DNA of 31,633 nucleotides from CAYZDV01 sp964477275. Its GTDB lineage: Bacteria > Acidobacteriota > Aminicenantia > Aminicenantales > Aminicenantaceae. The first letter of the stretch is position 1. Each line of letters opens with the position of its first letter. The DNA lies in assembly GCA_964477275.1 (NCBI GenBank), contig CAYZDV010000006.1, forward strand, positions 1-31,633, read 5' to 3'. A program made the position numbers and the translations under genes. The notes under the pieces were generated by a model, which worked only from the letters and a program-made list of their open reading frames with translations, was not told where the DNA came from and searched no databases. Positions 1 through 8,464 of this stretch are shown piece by piece.

Positions 1-2
1 AT

Positions 3-122
3 GGCATTCTCTACATGGCGGCCTTTTTCATCGTCCTCGTCGTGATTGCGGCCAGAATCTTTTCCACGGACAGGGTGCTGACCATGAAACTCAGCTGGAG
101 GAAAAAGAAAATCGTCCTCTGA
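3..122 (+). CDS. C-terminal end of a probable ABC-2 type transporter permease (5' truncated by window edge)
   Basis: Only the last 39 codons are present, reading in from the left edge to a TGA. They encode a hydrophobic helix (MAAFFIVLVVIAARIF) followed by a basic cytoplasmic tail (KLSWRKKK). A final membrane helix, then an ARIF-like motif and a short basic tail, is how many ABC-2/NatB-like permeases end, so that is the best guess. The fragment is too short to exclude another membrane protein. The gene converges on the TPR gene 24 bases away, and no clear terminator is visible between them. Confidence 0.45.
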   Translation, partial: GILYMAAFFIVLVVIAARIFSTDRVLTMKLSWRKKKIVL

Positions 123-146
123 GAAAACTTGTATCTCTGACCTTTG

Positions 147-944
147 CTAATTTTTTAAGGCCTTAAGAACTGCCTTCTTCAATTCAGGATGAATTTGAGC
201 ACCATTGGCTTCTGCTTTATTCACGTAGTCTAAGGCTTTCCGATAATCTTCGGCCATAAAATAGAGGTTGATGAGATTATTGTACGCATTTCCGTGCTTG
301 GGGTCTCTTTCTATCGCTTCAAAATACTGGCCGTGGGCATCCTGATATCTTTTCAGTTTAAAAAAGATATTCCCATGAACATAGAAATAATCCCCGGGAG
401 TTTGAAGCACTGGGGGCAATGGCTCTTTCAGGTGGGTATCGATAATAGAAATACTGTTTCTCGTATTCGATATTGCGGATTCAATCCTTTGTCTTTCATC
501 CTGATCAGTGGCTGTAGGCAATTTGCTCTGAAGATAGATGAGATGGGATTCCAGTTTTTGCTTCTCCTCTCTCATGGACTCCAGGCGTGTCTGATGGGTG
601 AATGTATAAAATTTGGCAATGAATTCAAAATTGTCCTTGGCCTTTTCAATATTCGCCAGAGCTTGATCGAAGTCGCCCTTGTTGTAATCAATTTGGGACA
701 GAACAAACAGAGCTTCTGCATGTTCCGGCATTGTCTCCAGGCACTTTTTCAGCTCCTTTTCTGCCTTAATCGTGTTGCCTTTGAGAAATTGGGCTTTGCC
801 TTTCTGGAAGCGGCTGTCGGCAAGCTTAAATTTTTCGACCAGTTTCCTCTCCTCCATTAAAAAATCCCTCTGGCCATGGCCAATATTCGCTCCGACAAGA
901 ATGAATAAAACCAGAAGAACGAGAGCTTTATTCTTTTTTCTCAT
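147..944 (-). CDS. Secreted TPR-repeat protein with central coiled coil
   Basis: The protein is 265 residues from the ATG at 944. An in-frame GTG exists at 953, but the AAGGA ribosome-binding site lies directly against that GTG and about 10 bases from the ATG, so the ATG is preferred. Residues 1-24 form a signal peptide (basic MRKKNK, then LVLLVLFILVGA), so export is expected. TPR-like helices (A..LFVLSQIDYNKGDFDQAL) cover about 40-105. A charged helix rich in E, K, Q and R covers about 110-165 and probably forms a coiled coil. Further TPRs cover about 185-250 (YFYVHGNIFFKLKRYQDA, AYNNLINLYFMAEDYRKAL). TPRs bind proteins, but the partner is unknown. It is divergent from the GWxTD operon, which also encodes TPR proteins, so a shared envelope role is possible but not shown. 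Confidence 0.8.
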   Translation of the reverse strand: MRKKNKALVLLVLFILVGANIGHGQRDFLMEERKLVEKFKLADSRFQKGKAQFLKGNTIKAEKELKKCLETMPEHAEALFVLSQIDYNKGDFDQALANIEKAKDNFEFIAKFYTFTHQTRLESMREEKQKLESHLIYLQSKLPTATDQDERQRIESAISNTRNSISIIDTHLKEPLPPVLQTPGDYFYVHGNIFFKLKRYQDAHGQYFEAIERDPKHGNAYNNLINLYFMAEDYRKALDYVNKAEANGAQIHPELKKAVLKALKN

Positions 945-1001
945 TTTTAACACATCCTTAGAATTTCTATTGAATTTATTTTATTGGCTCTCTTCCAGAC
1001 T

Positions 1002-1020
1002 GTGTGAGTAAAATACATGG
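1002..1020 (+). repeat. Copy of dispersed motif GTGTGRGTAAAATACAYGG
   Basis: GTGTGAGTAAAATACATGG here matches the reverse complement of the right arm of the inverted repeat at 11158-11244 (GTGTGGGTAAAATACACGG) at 17 of 19 positions. Both copies lie in non-coding DNA. It could be a regulator-binding site or the end of a small non-autonomous mobile element. Confidence 0.5.
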
Positions 1021-1175
1021 AAGAGAACCGTTTTATTTTTTGCAGTCCGATTTATAATAGCACATCAGGTAATACCATACAATCGCCGGATCTCCTCAGT
1101 GCCCTGTTTCATAAATTCTATCACGTATTTTTGAGGCGAAGCGGGGCACTTCCACAGGGTCTCGCGCCCCGGACC

Positions 1176-1204
1176 TTGAAAAAAAATATGAGAAGAAGTA
1201 AACT
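1176..1204 (+). promoter_or_regulatory. Candidate sigma70-type promoter for the GWxTD operon
   Basis: TTGAAA (1176-1181; 5 of 6 match to TTGACA), a 17-base spacer and TAAACT (1199-1204; 4 of 6 match to TATAAT) lie 29 bases before the start codon at 1234. The predicted leader is about 22 bases. The spacing is ideal and the -10 is weak. Confidence 0.4.
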
Positions 1205-1233
1205 GATAGCGACATCTGATAAATTAAACGCCC

Positions 1234-3288
1234 ATGGAAAAAAGGATTTTTTCCCTTCTCTCCGTAGGGTTGGTCATCGCTCTTTTTCTTTCAGCCAGCA
1301 CAAAAATCAAAGATCTCCCTGACCGATACCGAAAATGGCTGCAAGAGGATGTTATCTACATCATCACTCCCAAGGAAAAAGAGGTATTCCTGAAGCTTCA
1401 GACAGACAGGGAAAGGGATATATTCATTGAAGCTTTCTGGAAGGTTCGTGATCCTAATCCCCTCACTTCTGAAAATGAATTTAGAAAAGAACATTATCGC
1501 CGCATCGGCTATGCCAACCAGTATCTCGGGAAAGAATCTCCCGGGCCGGGCTGGAAGTCGGACATGGGCAGAATTTATATAATCCTGGGAGAGCCAAAAT
1601 CCGTAGAGAAGTTTGAAAATTTTTCCGAAGTCTATCCCTTAATTATCTGGTTTTACGAGGGGATGGCAGATTATGGACTTCCCAACGCATTCAATGTCGT
1701 TTTTTTCAAAAGAAGCGGGATAGGCGAGTATGAGCTGTATTCTCCTGTGAAGTATGGGCCCCAGCAGCTTGTTATTCATTATATGGGAGATCCGGCAAAT
1801 TATCTGGCGGCTTATTACGAGCTTCGTAAAATTGAGCCCCGAATCGCCGAGGTTTCGCTTTCCTTAATTCCAGGGGAAGCCGCGCACACTCTCAGCCCTT
1901 CTCTCGCATCCGAGATTCTCATCTCATCAAGGATCCCTTCGGCCGCCCATGAAAAAGTGAAAGATTTATACGCAGAGAAGCTTCTGATGTATAAAGATAT
2001 CATTGAAGTCGATTATACAGCCAACTATATCGACAGTGATTCTGCTATAAAAGTGATGCGGGATCATTCTGGAATGTTTTTTGTCCATTATCTTGTTGAA
2101 CCTAAACGCCTTTCTATCGAAAAGTATGAGAATCGATTTTACACAAATTTAGAAATTAACGGCAAGATTTCTGACGTCCAAGGAAACACAATATACCAGT
2201 ATGAAAGGTCCGTTCCGATTGAATTGACAGAAGAGCAGATGGCCTCCATAAAATTAAAATTATTCAGCTTTCAGGATATGTTTCCCCTGATTGCGGGAAA
2301 TTACAGGTTTAATCTCATCTTGAAAAATGCTGTTTCTAAAGAGTTTACATCTGTCGAAGCGGACATCGCGATTCCGGAAATCTCTTCTCTCCGAATGAGC
2401 TCCTTAATCCTCGGCAACAGGGTTGATAAGCAGTCAAAATTTAAAGGGCAAAATAAACCATTTCTTTTTGGAGAGACTCAACTCGTGCCTTCACCACGAA
2501 ATGATTTCTCCTCTGAAGATAATCTGTATCTCTTTTTCAAAATTTATGGACTGACGGAAGGCTTGAAAGAGATGGGTTTTCTGGAGTATTCCATCTATAA
2601 GAGAGAGCAGAAAATCCAAACACTGACAAAAAATATAAAGGATTATCCCCATGCGCCCGACTTCCTTGATGAAATATCGCTGGCCAATTTCTCTCCCGAT
2701 CATTACAAAATCAAAGTATCTCTTCTTAATGAGAACAAAGAAGAGATGCTCTTTGAACAGAGCGACTTCTACATAACTCCCGTATTGTTCTTGCCCCGCC
2801 CCTGGGTCCTTTCCTTGCCTTTTCCATCTTCTGATGATGCTGTATACCTCAACATCCTCGGAAACCAGCTCTTCAATAAAAAGGATATTCAGGGAGCCAA
2901 ACCGTTGCTGGAGAAAGCCTATCGAAAAGTCCCCACTTCCGCGCAATATGCCTATGACTTCTGTCGAGTTCTTTTTACGGCGAAAGACTACAGGGCTGTA
3001 AAAGAGATCGGCATCCCATTCTTAAAGGATCAGGAAAAATATGAATTTCTGGGAATCCTGGGTCAGACTTCCCAGCTCCTCGGGGAGTTCCAGGAGGCCA
3101 TTTCCTATTACAAAGAATCCCTTTCTCATTTCGGCACCAACGTTAATATCCTCAATTCCATAGGAGACTGTTATTATCGGCTGGGAAACAACAAAGAAGC
3201 ACTGACTGCCTGGGAAAAATCCCTGGAGATCAGCCCCAATCAGGAGAAGATAAAAAAGATGGTGGAATCCATCAAGGGAAAAAAATGA
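1234..3288 (+). CDS. GWxTD-domain secreted protein with C-terminal TPRs
   Basis: The protein is 684 residues. A signal peptide covers about 1-22 (MEKRIFSLLSVGLVIALFLSAS). The conserved N-terminal GWxTD region follows: RYRKWLQEDVIYIITPKEKEV... with FIEAFWKVRDPNP at about 64-76 and the signature GWKSDMGRIYIILGEP at 106-121, where Ser replaces the usual Thr of GWxTD. The middle (about 180-520) looks beta-rich and unassigned. TPR-like repeats fill about 540-680 (YLNILGNQLFNKKDIQGAKPL, NILNSIGDCYYRLGNNKEAL). The biochemical role of the GWxTD family is unknown; it occurs in secreted or periplasmic proteins. No strong ribosome-binding site precedes the ATG, but the signal peptide begins here. The stop overlaps the next start by four bases, so the two are likely co-translated. 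Confidence 0.85.
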   Translation: MEKRIFSLLSVGLVIALFLSASTKIKDLPDRYRKWLQEDVIYIITPKEKEVFLKLQTDRERDIFIEAFWKVRDPNPLTSENEFRKEHYRRIGYANQYLGKESPGPGWKSDMGRIYIILGEPKSVEKFENFSEVYPLIIWFYEGMADYGLPNAFNVVFFKRSGIGEYELYSPVKYGPQQLVIHYMGDPANYLAAYYELRKIEPRIAEVSLSLIPGEAAHTLSPSLASEILISSRIPSAAHEKVKDLYAEKLLMYKDIIEVDYTANYIDSDSAIKVMRDHSGMFFVHYLVEPKRLSIEKYENRFYTNLEINGKISDVQGNTIYQYERSVPIELTEEQMASIKLKLFSFQDMFPLIAGNYRFNLILKNAVSKEFTSVEADIAIPEISSLRMSSLILGNRVDKQSKFKGQNKPFLFGETQLVPSPRNDFSSEDNLYLFFKIYGLTEGLKEMGFLEYSIYKREQKIQTLTKNIKDYPHAPDFLDEISLANFSPDHYKIKVSLLNENKEEMLFEQSDFYITPVLFLPRPWVLSLPFPSSDDAVYLNILGNQLFNKKDIQGAKPLLEKAYRKVPTSAQYAYDFCRVLFTAKDYRAVKEIGIPFLKDQEKYEFLGILGQTSQLLGEFQEAISYYKESLSHFGTNVNILNSIGDCYYRLGNNKEALTAWEKSLEISPNQEKIKKMVESIKGKK

Positions 3289-4184
3289 GAAAATTCGTCT
3301 ATTGTATTTTCTTTTTGATGCCTTTCTTCCTCATGTCCTGCAGTTTTTATAAATTGGAAAAGAAACTTGATCCGGAACACAAGGATTTCCTTTCCACAGT
3401 GAGATATATCATCACCCAGCAAGAACGGAAGATTTTCTTTAATCTTCCCCCCTCGGAAAGAGGAGAGTTCATTGAACAATTTTGGAAAAAAAGAGACCCG
3501 GACCCTTACACCGACATCAACGAATTTAAAGACCAGTACTTCGCCAGGATTGAGGAAGCAAACAATCTCTTTAGAGACGGAGGGCAACAGGGATGGCTCC
3601 AGGACAGAGGACGGGTATATATACTCCTCGGCCCTCCAGAGCGAAGAGATGTTTATCCCAGAGGCTACACATTCTACGGAAAGCCCGTAGAAATATGGTA
3701 TTACGGTTTTTTCCCAATTGTATTTATCGATAACACCTGGAATGGCAACTATGAGCTGGAGCCTCTCAGTGCTCAACATATTGCTGAGCTCAACAAAGCC
3801 CAAATGGGAAGAAAACCGAAAGTCGAGCCGGAAAAGGTTGTTTTTGATTTCAATCTGAGCGTAAAAAAGGTCAGCGACGTGGATTTGCTCATTCAGGTCG
3901 AAGTTCCATATAGGAACATTTGGTTCAGAGAGGAGGACAACAAGCTCAGGACAGTTTTGGGAATTGCGATCGAGATTTTTGATTCTTCTGAGAGGAAAGT
4001 ATGGGAAACTCACAAAGATTTCCCCATTGAGCTATTAGCAGATGAGATCGATAAGATAATCGGGAAAGGATTCATCATCGAAATTCCATTGACCCTCGAC
4101 CGCGGAAATTTCAGCCTGACAGCAGAATTACAAAATAAAACTTCTGAAAGCCGTGTGAGGAAAAAAGTCAAATTTGATGTTTGA
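3285..4184 (+). CDS. GWxTD-domain lipoprotein
   Basis: The protein is 299 residues and its ATG overlaps the upstream stop (ATGA). The N-terminus (MRKFVYCIFFLMPFFLMSC) is a lipoprotein signal with lipobox LMSC and Cys19 as the predicted lipidation site. The GWxTD region aligns with that of the neighbour: YIITQQERKIFFNLP, FIEQFWKKRDPDPYTD (about 62-77) and GWLQDRGRVYILLGPP (103-118), with Gln where Thr is usual. The remainder (about 160-299) appears beta-rich, with no assigned fold. Paired secreted and lipidated paralogues suggest a complex at the envelope, which is inference. No enzyme motif is visible. Confidence 0.85.
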   Translation: MRKFVYCIFFLMPFFLMSCSFYKLEKKLDPEHKDFLSTVRYIITQQERKIFFNLPPSERGEFIEQFWKKRDPDPYTDINEFKDQYFARIEEANNLFRDGGQQGWLQDRGRVYILLGPPERRDVYPRGYTFYGKPVEIWYYGFFPIVFIDNTWNGNYELEPLSAQHIAELNKAQMGRKPKVEPEKVVFDFNLSVKKVSDVDLLIQVEVPYRNIWFREEDNKLRTVLGIAIEIFDSSERKVWETHKDFPIELLADEIDKIIGKGFIIEIPLTLDRGNFSLTAELQNKTSESRVRKKVKFDV

Positions 4185-4257
4185 GGAAAAATTCCATCGT
4201 GAGTTCGCTGTTGATCCATGAAAGAAATAACCCGGTCGCATATAGCGGAGGGAAAGA

Positions 4258-5235
4258 ATGAGAGCAAATAGAGGTTTAAGGTTTTTTTTCTTCATTTCGC
4301 TTGTTCTCCTTTCCGTCAACCATGCAATTTCACAAGCGGGGAGAGGGACAGCGAGAGTGAGCGGTCTCGTTGTGGATGAAAACCAGAATCCCGTCAGTTC
4401 TGCAAAAATAGTCATGCAGCTCAAAGACAGTGAGGATATCAAGCGAGAGACAACTTCCAATAAAAAGGGAGAATGGGCAATTCTCGGGCTCGGCACCGGG
4501 ATGTGGAGAGTGAGCGCTTCAGCAGAAGGATATGCCCTGTCTTTTGTCGATGTTTATATCCGACAGCTTGAAGCAAACCCAAAAATCACTTTGACTTTAA
4601 AAAAAATGACAAAATTCGAAAATGCCGCAGGTCATGAGGAGTCATATTTCAGCCTCTTTGAAAAAGCGAACCAGCTCGTTGAGGAACAGAAATATGATGA
4701 GGCTATCCTCCACTATCGGCAGCTTCTTGAAAAAAATCCGGACGCCTATCAAGTTCACTGGACCATTGGAAACTGTTATGTATCCAAAGGAGACATTGAT
4801 AGGGCAATCGAAGAATACAATATATTGTTGGAGAAGTCCAAGAATGATGCATCAAGGGGCAACGAGATGGCAGCCAAGGCTCTGGCAGGGCTCGGCGAGT
4901 GCTACTTGAAGAATGGAGATTTCGAAACGGCACAGGACTATTTCAGACAATCCATCGACTCTTATCCAGAGAACGAAATCATCGCCTACAATGTTGGAGA
5001 AATCTATTTCTCGAACCAGAGAGTGGACGAAGCCATCCACTATTTTAAGATATCCTCTGAAATCAAGGCCGATTGGCCACTCCCCTACCTCAAATTAGGT
5101 TATGCTTTTCTAAACAAGGGAGAGTATGATAAGGCCATCCTCTATCTCAAGAAATTCCTGGAGCTTGACCCTCAATCTCCGGAATCCCTCACCATCAGAA
5201 ACACAATTGAGTATTTGGAGAAAATCAAAAAATAG
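4258..5235 (+). CDS. Secreted protein with carboxypeptidase regulatory-like domain and TPR repeats
   Basis: The protein is 325 residues, preceded by a good ribosome-binding site (GGAGGG, 7-8 bases before ATG). A signal peptide covers about 1-26 (LRFFFFISLVLLSVNHAISQA). Residues 32-115 have the pattern of a carboxypeptidase regulatory-like/CNA-B-like beta domain (VSGLVVDENQNPVSSAKIVM ... KGEWAILGLGTGMWRVSASA). About five TPRs follow at about 130-320 (YDEAILHYRQLLEKNPDA, GDIDRAIEEYNILL, FETAQDYFRQSIDSYPEN, VDEAIHYFKISSEI, YDKAILYLKKFLELDPQS). It likely acts as an exported scaffold. It follows the GWxTD lipoprotein by 73 bases with no terminator between, and a strong terminator follows it, so it closes the operon. 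Confidence 0.82.
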   Translation: MRANRGLRFFFFISLVLLSVNHAISQAGRGTARVSGLVVDENQNPVSSAKIVMQLKDSEDIKRETTSNKKGEWAILGLGTGMWRVSASAEGYALSFVDVYIRQLEANPKITLTLKKMTKFENAAGHEESYFSLFEKANQLVEEQKYDEAILHYRQLLEKNPDAYQVHWTIGNCYVSKGDIDRAIEEYNILLEKSKNDASRGNEMAAKALAGLGECYLKNGDFETAQDYFRQSIDSYPENEIIAYNVGEIYFSNQRVDEAIHYFKISSEIKADWPLPYLKLGYAFLNKGEYDKAILYLKKFLELDPQSPESLTIRNTIEYLEKIKK

Positions 5236-5240
5236 GCATA

Positions 5241-5277
5241 AAAAAAGCCCCCTCAAAAAAATTTGAAGGGGCTTTTT
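5241..5277. terminator. Bidirectional Rho-independent terminator
   Basis: AAAAAAGCCCC on the left pairs with GGGGCTTTTTT on the right, with one mismatch before an inner TC/GA extension. The loop is A-rich and there is a T-run on each strand. It sits between convergent genes and can end transcription of both the GWxTD operon (+) and the receptor gene (-). Confidence 0.88.
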
Positions 5278-5294
5278 TCTACTCTAACTTCAGC

Positions 5295-8200
5295 TTAGAA
5301 GATGAACTTCATTCCGAAACGAACAGAGATTGGGGGATAAAACGACTCCTGCATCAGAAATCGAGGATCAGGAATGTAAGTGAGAGTTCTCGCGTATGTT
5401 GTGATGGTATTGGTCGCCATATCGTAATCCCAGCCAGCCAGTCTCTCCGCATCCGTGAGAACCCTTCCAGACTGGTCTACCCTCGGGAAGTTACGGCGCG
5501 CCGTCTTGGTGTCGAAGAGGTTATCAACGTTGACGTTGAACTGAATCTTGTATCTTCCTGCCATTCTCAGATTGTACTCGGCATAGAGGTTGGTCCAGGT
5601 CAGGAAAGACGCCCTTCCATCCGTGGCCCTTCCGTCCGGATAATAGCCTTCGAGGCCGGTGTGCAACTCCCTTGTCGTTGGAATTCCGCTCATTCCATTG
5701 GCCACGACGCCCACAGTCAGCCCCCAGGGAAAGACATAGCTTCCGTAGAACTTGAACTGGTGGGTTCTGTCGGTGTTGAGAAGGCCGACGATCTCTTCCA
5801 GGTTCTTGTCCCACATGTGCCACCAGAGATCCCAGTATCTTTCCACATTGGGGTCGTTTCTTCCCCACTCATCGGAGCTTGCCAGTCCTCCGTAATTGCC
5901 CCACAGCCGGCTCCACGTATAGGACAGGCCGGCCAGCCAGTTGTTGCTGAACCTCTTGTCCAGGTTGAAATTGACCGCCCAGTACTCACGCTTGGCCTTT
6001 GGACAGGTAGGGAACGCATCATCAAATTTGCCGCCTTCAGACTCAGGCAGAGTCCAACCGTAGCCAGGATTTGCGGTGAAGTATTCCTCACCCGCAGGTG
6101 TCAGAACTCCGACGTCTTCGATGGTCCGGATGAGGTGCTTGTAGGCCACACGGACAGAGGCGGAGAGGTTTTCCATGACCATTTTTTCAACACCGAAGGT
6201 CAACTCTGACTGAGCCGTAGGCTTGAGTTGGGTGTCAGTGGTATCGAAGGAAGGAATCCGCCAGTTGTAACTGGTATAGTATGTTCCGGGATAGTTGCCG
6301 TTTCCAATTTGAGTGAAATCCCAATCATCCAGGGAGTAGTAAGAACTTGTCCATTTGAATCCGCCGTATGAGCCCAAAGCCATATTCATCTTCATGACAT
6401 CGTAATAGACGCCAAAGCTTCCGTACACTTTCAGGCTCGCATCACCCAAGACATCGTAAATAAAGCCAAGGCGAGGAGCCAGTTTCTGGTCGATGTGGAA
6501 GGATATGGGAGGATACTGATACTCTGGAAGGTCGGAGAAGCTCGGGATATCCTCTTTCTCCGCCCGGATTCCGATATTCAGAGTGAGTCTGTTGCCCAGG
6601 AAATCCGGCGTCCAGCTATCCTGCAGGTAAATGGCCCAGCGGTAGCTGTGCGGGTTGGCAAATGTCCCATAAGGATAAGCGGGGTGGTTGGGATCGGCCT
6701 GAGCACCACGAATCGCATAGAAGCCGTATGTCCCTCTGACCTCCTCTCCGGTGTCGAGGTACTGGAACGACCTATTCCAGCCGAGGTAGACAATTTCGTA
6801 TGCCGCTGTGTTGTCGATATCCTGCTCGATGCGCACCATCTGAATGCCCCATTTCCAGGCGTGCTCGCCGGCGACGTTTGCATACAGGGTCATGTCCAGG
6901 TTGGAATGGAATCTGTTCTGGATGTCCTTGTTCAGCGCCATCGGCATCGTGGACATGTTGGACCAGCCTGCGGCATGGACATATTCAGGTGGAATCTCGA
7001 GGAACATGGCGTTCGTGACGTTGGCATACCCTGGAGCTTCCTTTCGAAACCACCACCTGACACCAGGGGGACTGACCTGCTCATTTGTTGTGTTAGTGTA
7101 GAAGTAGCCGCCGCGGGCATTGATGAGGAAATTGGCTCCCAGAGTGTAGTCTAACGAGATGTTCGCGCTCCAGTTGGGATAGTCATAGCCATAGTCTGAC
7201 CAGGGTTCATTCGGGTTACCCGTGCCGTCTCGGCCAGGCAGCCGTCCTCTGTATTTCCAGAAGTTATTCAAGAAGCTGGCGCTCACACGCATGCCTGTTA
7301 ACGGCATGGCTGTTATCTTGGCCTGAAAATTATAGGCATAACTTTTGTACGTGTGCTCGCTGTCTGGAGCGGTTCCTTCAGGAATCCAATGGATTTTTCT
7401 GGTTTGGTCGTAGAGGGCGGGCAGTGCGGAGGCATAGAACCACAATTTATCTCTAAAGATATAGCCTCCGAGGTTGAATCCGAATTCGTACCTGTTCGTC
7501 TCATCCTTTCCATACAGGTCCTGGTAGTTGACATACTCGGCAATACTCGGGTCCATCGGGTTCAGGCGCAGCGCGTCTCTTTCTTTGCCGGTCAGCCAGC
7601 TTGTGTCATAGTAACCGATCAGCTCGCCGGAAAATGTATTTCCACCCGAGCGAGTGACAACGTTGATGACGCCGCCCATGGAGCCTCCGTACTCAGCCGG
7701 ATATCCGCTGGCCTTGATTTGCACCTCATCCACAAACTCAAAGACAGCAGTCTGGCCGCGTGTGCCGCCGTACATGCGGGTGATATCCTGTCCATCGATG
7801 TAATACATGTTTTCTGCGCCACTCGCTCCGTCCACGGATAATCCTGCTGCCCAGGGCTCATCGTTGACTCCTGGAACGGCCGTAACGAGGGTATCGAAAT
7901 TCCTGCCCCTCGGAAGCACGCTAAACATCTCTTTGGTCAATGTCATCCCTTTGACCGTGCTCTTGACATCGACCAGAGGCGATTGCCCCACGACCGTTAT
8001 TTCTTCCTCTATGGTTCCTGGCGTCATGGCGATGTCTACCGTTATTGTCTCTTCAACCCGGACGACGATATCTTTTCTGACGACAGTGTTGAAGCCGGGA
8101 AGCGTATAAGTGATAGTATACGTTCCGGATGGAAGAGCCAGAAGACGATAGACTCCGTTGAAATCGGTGACAGCCGTCACTTTGCCAATGAGCTTTGGGC

Positions 8201-8351
8201 TTGTTGCTTCCACTGTAACGCCAGGAAGAAGAGAACCCTCATCATCGAGAACTTTCCCGACAATTTTGCCTGTGGGAGCTTGAGCCATAATGATGCCGGT
8301 CGTGAGGAGGAAGCCAAGGAAGAAAAGCGCTATCCATTTTACTTTATGCAT
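5295..8351 (-). CDS. TonB-dependent receptor, Oar-like, with N-terminal carboxypeptidase regulatory-like domain
   Basis: This 1018-residue outer-membrane protein begins with a signal peptide (about 1-25, FFLGFLLTTGIIMAQA). A CarboxypepD_reg-like domain covers about 28-110 (GKIVGKVLDDEGSLLPGVTV, DFNGVYRLLALPSGTYTI). A plug domain follows (ITVVGQSPLVDV, VLPRGRNF, YYIDGQDITRMYGG, VDEVQIKASGYPAEYGGSMG at about 207-226, then GVINVVTRSGGN). A long beta-barrel rich in aromatic residues and YxWxR-like strands ends in MKFIF, the terminal Phe typical of outer-membrane barrels. Such receptors import large substrates using TonB energy, or act as adhesins in the Oar group; the substrate cannot be read from sequence. 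AAGGAA sits about 6 bases before the ATG. No TonB/ExbBD or SusD partner is nearby. Its leader is long and structured. Confidence 0.88.
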   Translation of the reverse strand: MHKVKWIALFFLGFLLTTGIIMAQAPTGKIVGKVLDDEGSLLPGVTVEATSPKLIGKVTAVTDFNGVYRLLALPSGTYTITYTLPGFNTVVRKDIVVRVEETITVDIAMTPGTIEEEITVVGQSPLVDVKSTVKGMTLTKEMFSVLPRGRNFDTLVTAVPGVNDEPWAAGLSVDGASGAENMYYIDGQDITRMYGGTRGQTAVFEFVDEVQIKASGYPAEYGGSMGGVINVVTRSGGNTFSGELIGYYDTSWLTGKERDALRLNPMDPSIAEYVNYQDLYGKDETNRYEFGFNLGGYIFRDKLWFYASALPALYDQTRKIHWIPEGTAPDSEHTYKSYAYNFQAKITAMPLTGMRVSASFLNNFWKYRGRLPGRDGTGNPNEPWSDYGYDYPNWSANISLDYTLGANFLINARGGYFYTNTTNEQVSPPGVRWWFRKEAPGYANVTNAMFLEIPPEYVHAAGWSNMSTMPMALNKDIQNRFHSNLDMTLYANVAGEHAWKWGIQMVRIEQDIDNTAAYEIVYLGWNRSFQYLDTGEEVRGTYGFYAIRGAQADPNHPAYPYGTFANPHSYRWAIYLQDSWTPDFLGNRLTLNIGIRAEKEDIPSFSDLPEYQYPPISFHIDQKLAPRLGFIYDVLGDASLKVYGSFGVYYDVMKMNMALGSYGGFKWTSSYYSLDDWDFTQIGNGNYPGTYYTSYNWRIPSFDTTDTQLKPTAQSELTFGVEKMVMENLSASVRVAYKHLIRTIEDVGVLTPAGEEYFTANPGYGWTLPESEGGKFDDAFPTCPKAKREYWAVNFNLDKRFSNNWLAGLSYTWSRLWGNYGGLASSDEWGRNDPNVERYWDLWWHMWDKNLEEIVGLLNTDRTHQFKFYGSYVFPWGLTVGVVANGMSGIPTTRELHTGLEGYYPDGRATDGRASFLTWTNLYAEYNLRMAGRYKIQFNVNVDNLFDTKTARRNFPRVDQSGRVLTDAERLAGWDYDMATNTITTYARTLTYIPDPRFLMQESFYPPISVRFGMKFIF

Positions 8352-8419
8352 CTTTTTCCTTCTTTTCCTTTCCCGTTAACCCCGCCGGGGATTAAAGCGG
8401 GAAATTTTTTGCTCAGCAT
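8339..8419 (-). CDS. Possible 26-codon upstream ORF overlapping the receptor start
   Basis: An ATG at 8419-8417 is preceded by AAGGA with 7-base spacing. The ORF runs 26 codons (begins MLSKKFPALIPGG, ends GKRCIK) and stops at TAA (8341-8339), 13 bases inside the receptor gene in another frame. The peptide resembles nothing known to me. Ribosomes finishing it would end on the receptor start codon, so it could couple or modulate receptor translation. A chance ORF is equally possible. Confidence 0.3.
   Translation of the reverse strand: MLSKKFPALIPGGVNGKGKEGKRCIK
8376..8395 (-). repeat. Hairpin just upstream of the receptor ribosome-binding site
   Basis: TTAACCCC pairs with GGGG-A-TTAA (one bulged base) around the loop GCC, about 25 bases before the receptor start codon. 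It lies inside the possible upstream ORF. In RNA it would fold next to the ribosome-binding site without covering it. There is no following T-run, so it is not a terminator. Confidence 0.5.
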
Positions 8420-8464
8420 TCTTTAATCCTTCTAGCTGAGTCTCGTTGAATCCCTTTCCCTGAA

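Larger units (their letters stand above)
945..1233. other. Divergent intergenic region between TPR gene and GWxTD operon
   Basis: This 289-base stretch separates two divergent genes. No convincing coding region is seen; a 101-codon + strand ORF here overlaps the GWxTD gene out of frame and resembles nothing. It contains a GTGTGAGTAAAATACATGG motif (1002-1020) that recurs near 11.2 kb, an isolated perfect TATAAT (1053-1058) lacking a good -35, GC-rich inverted segments around 1141-1176, and a candidate promoter for the operon at 1176-1204. Confidence 0.6.

Noticed and set aside
1017..1322. 101-codon + strand ORF before the GWxTD gene
   Set aside because: It overlaps the GWxTD signal peptide out of frame, has no ribosome-binding site and shows no protein-like pattern.
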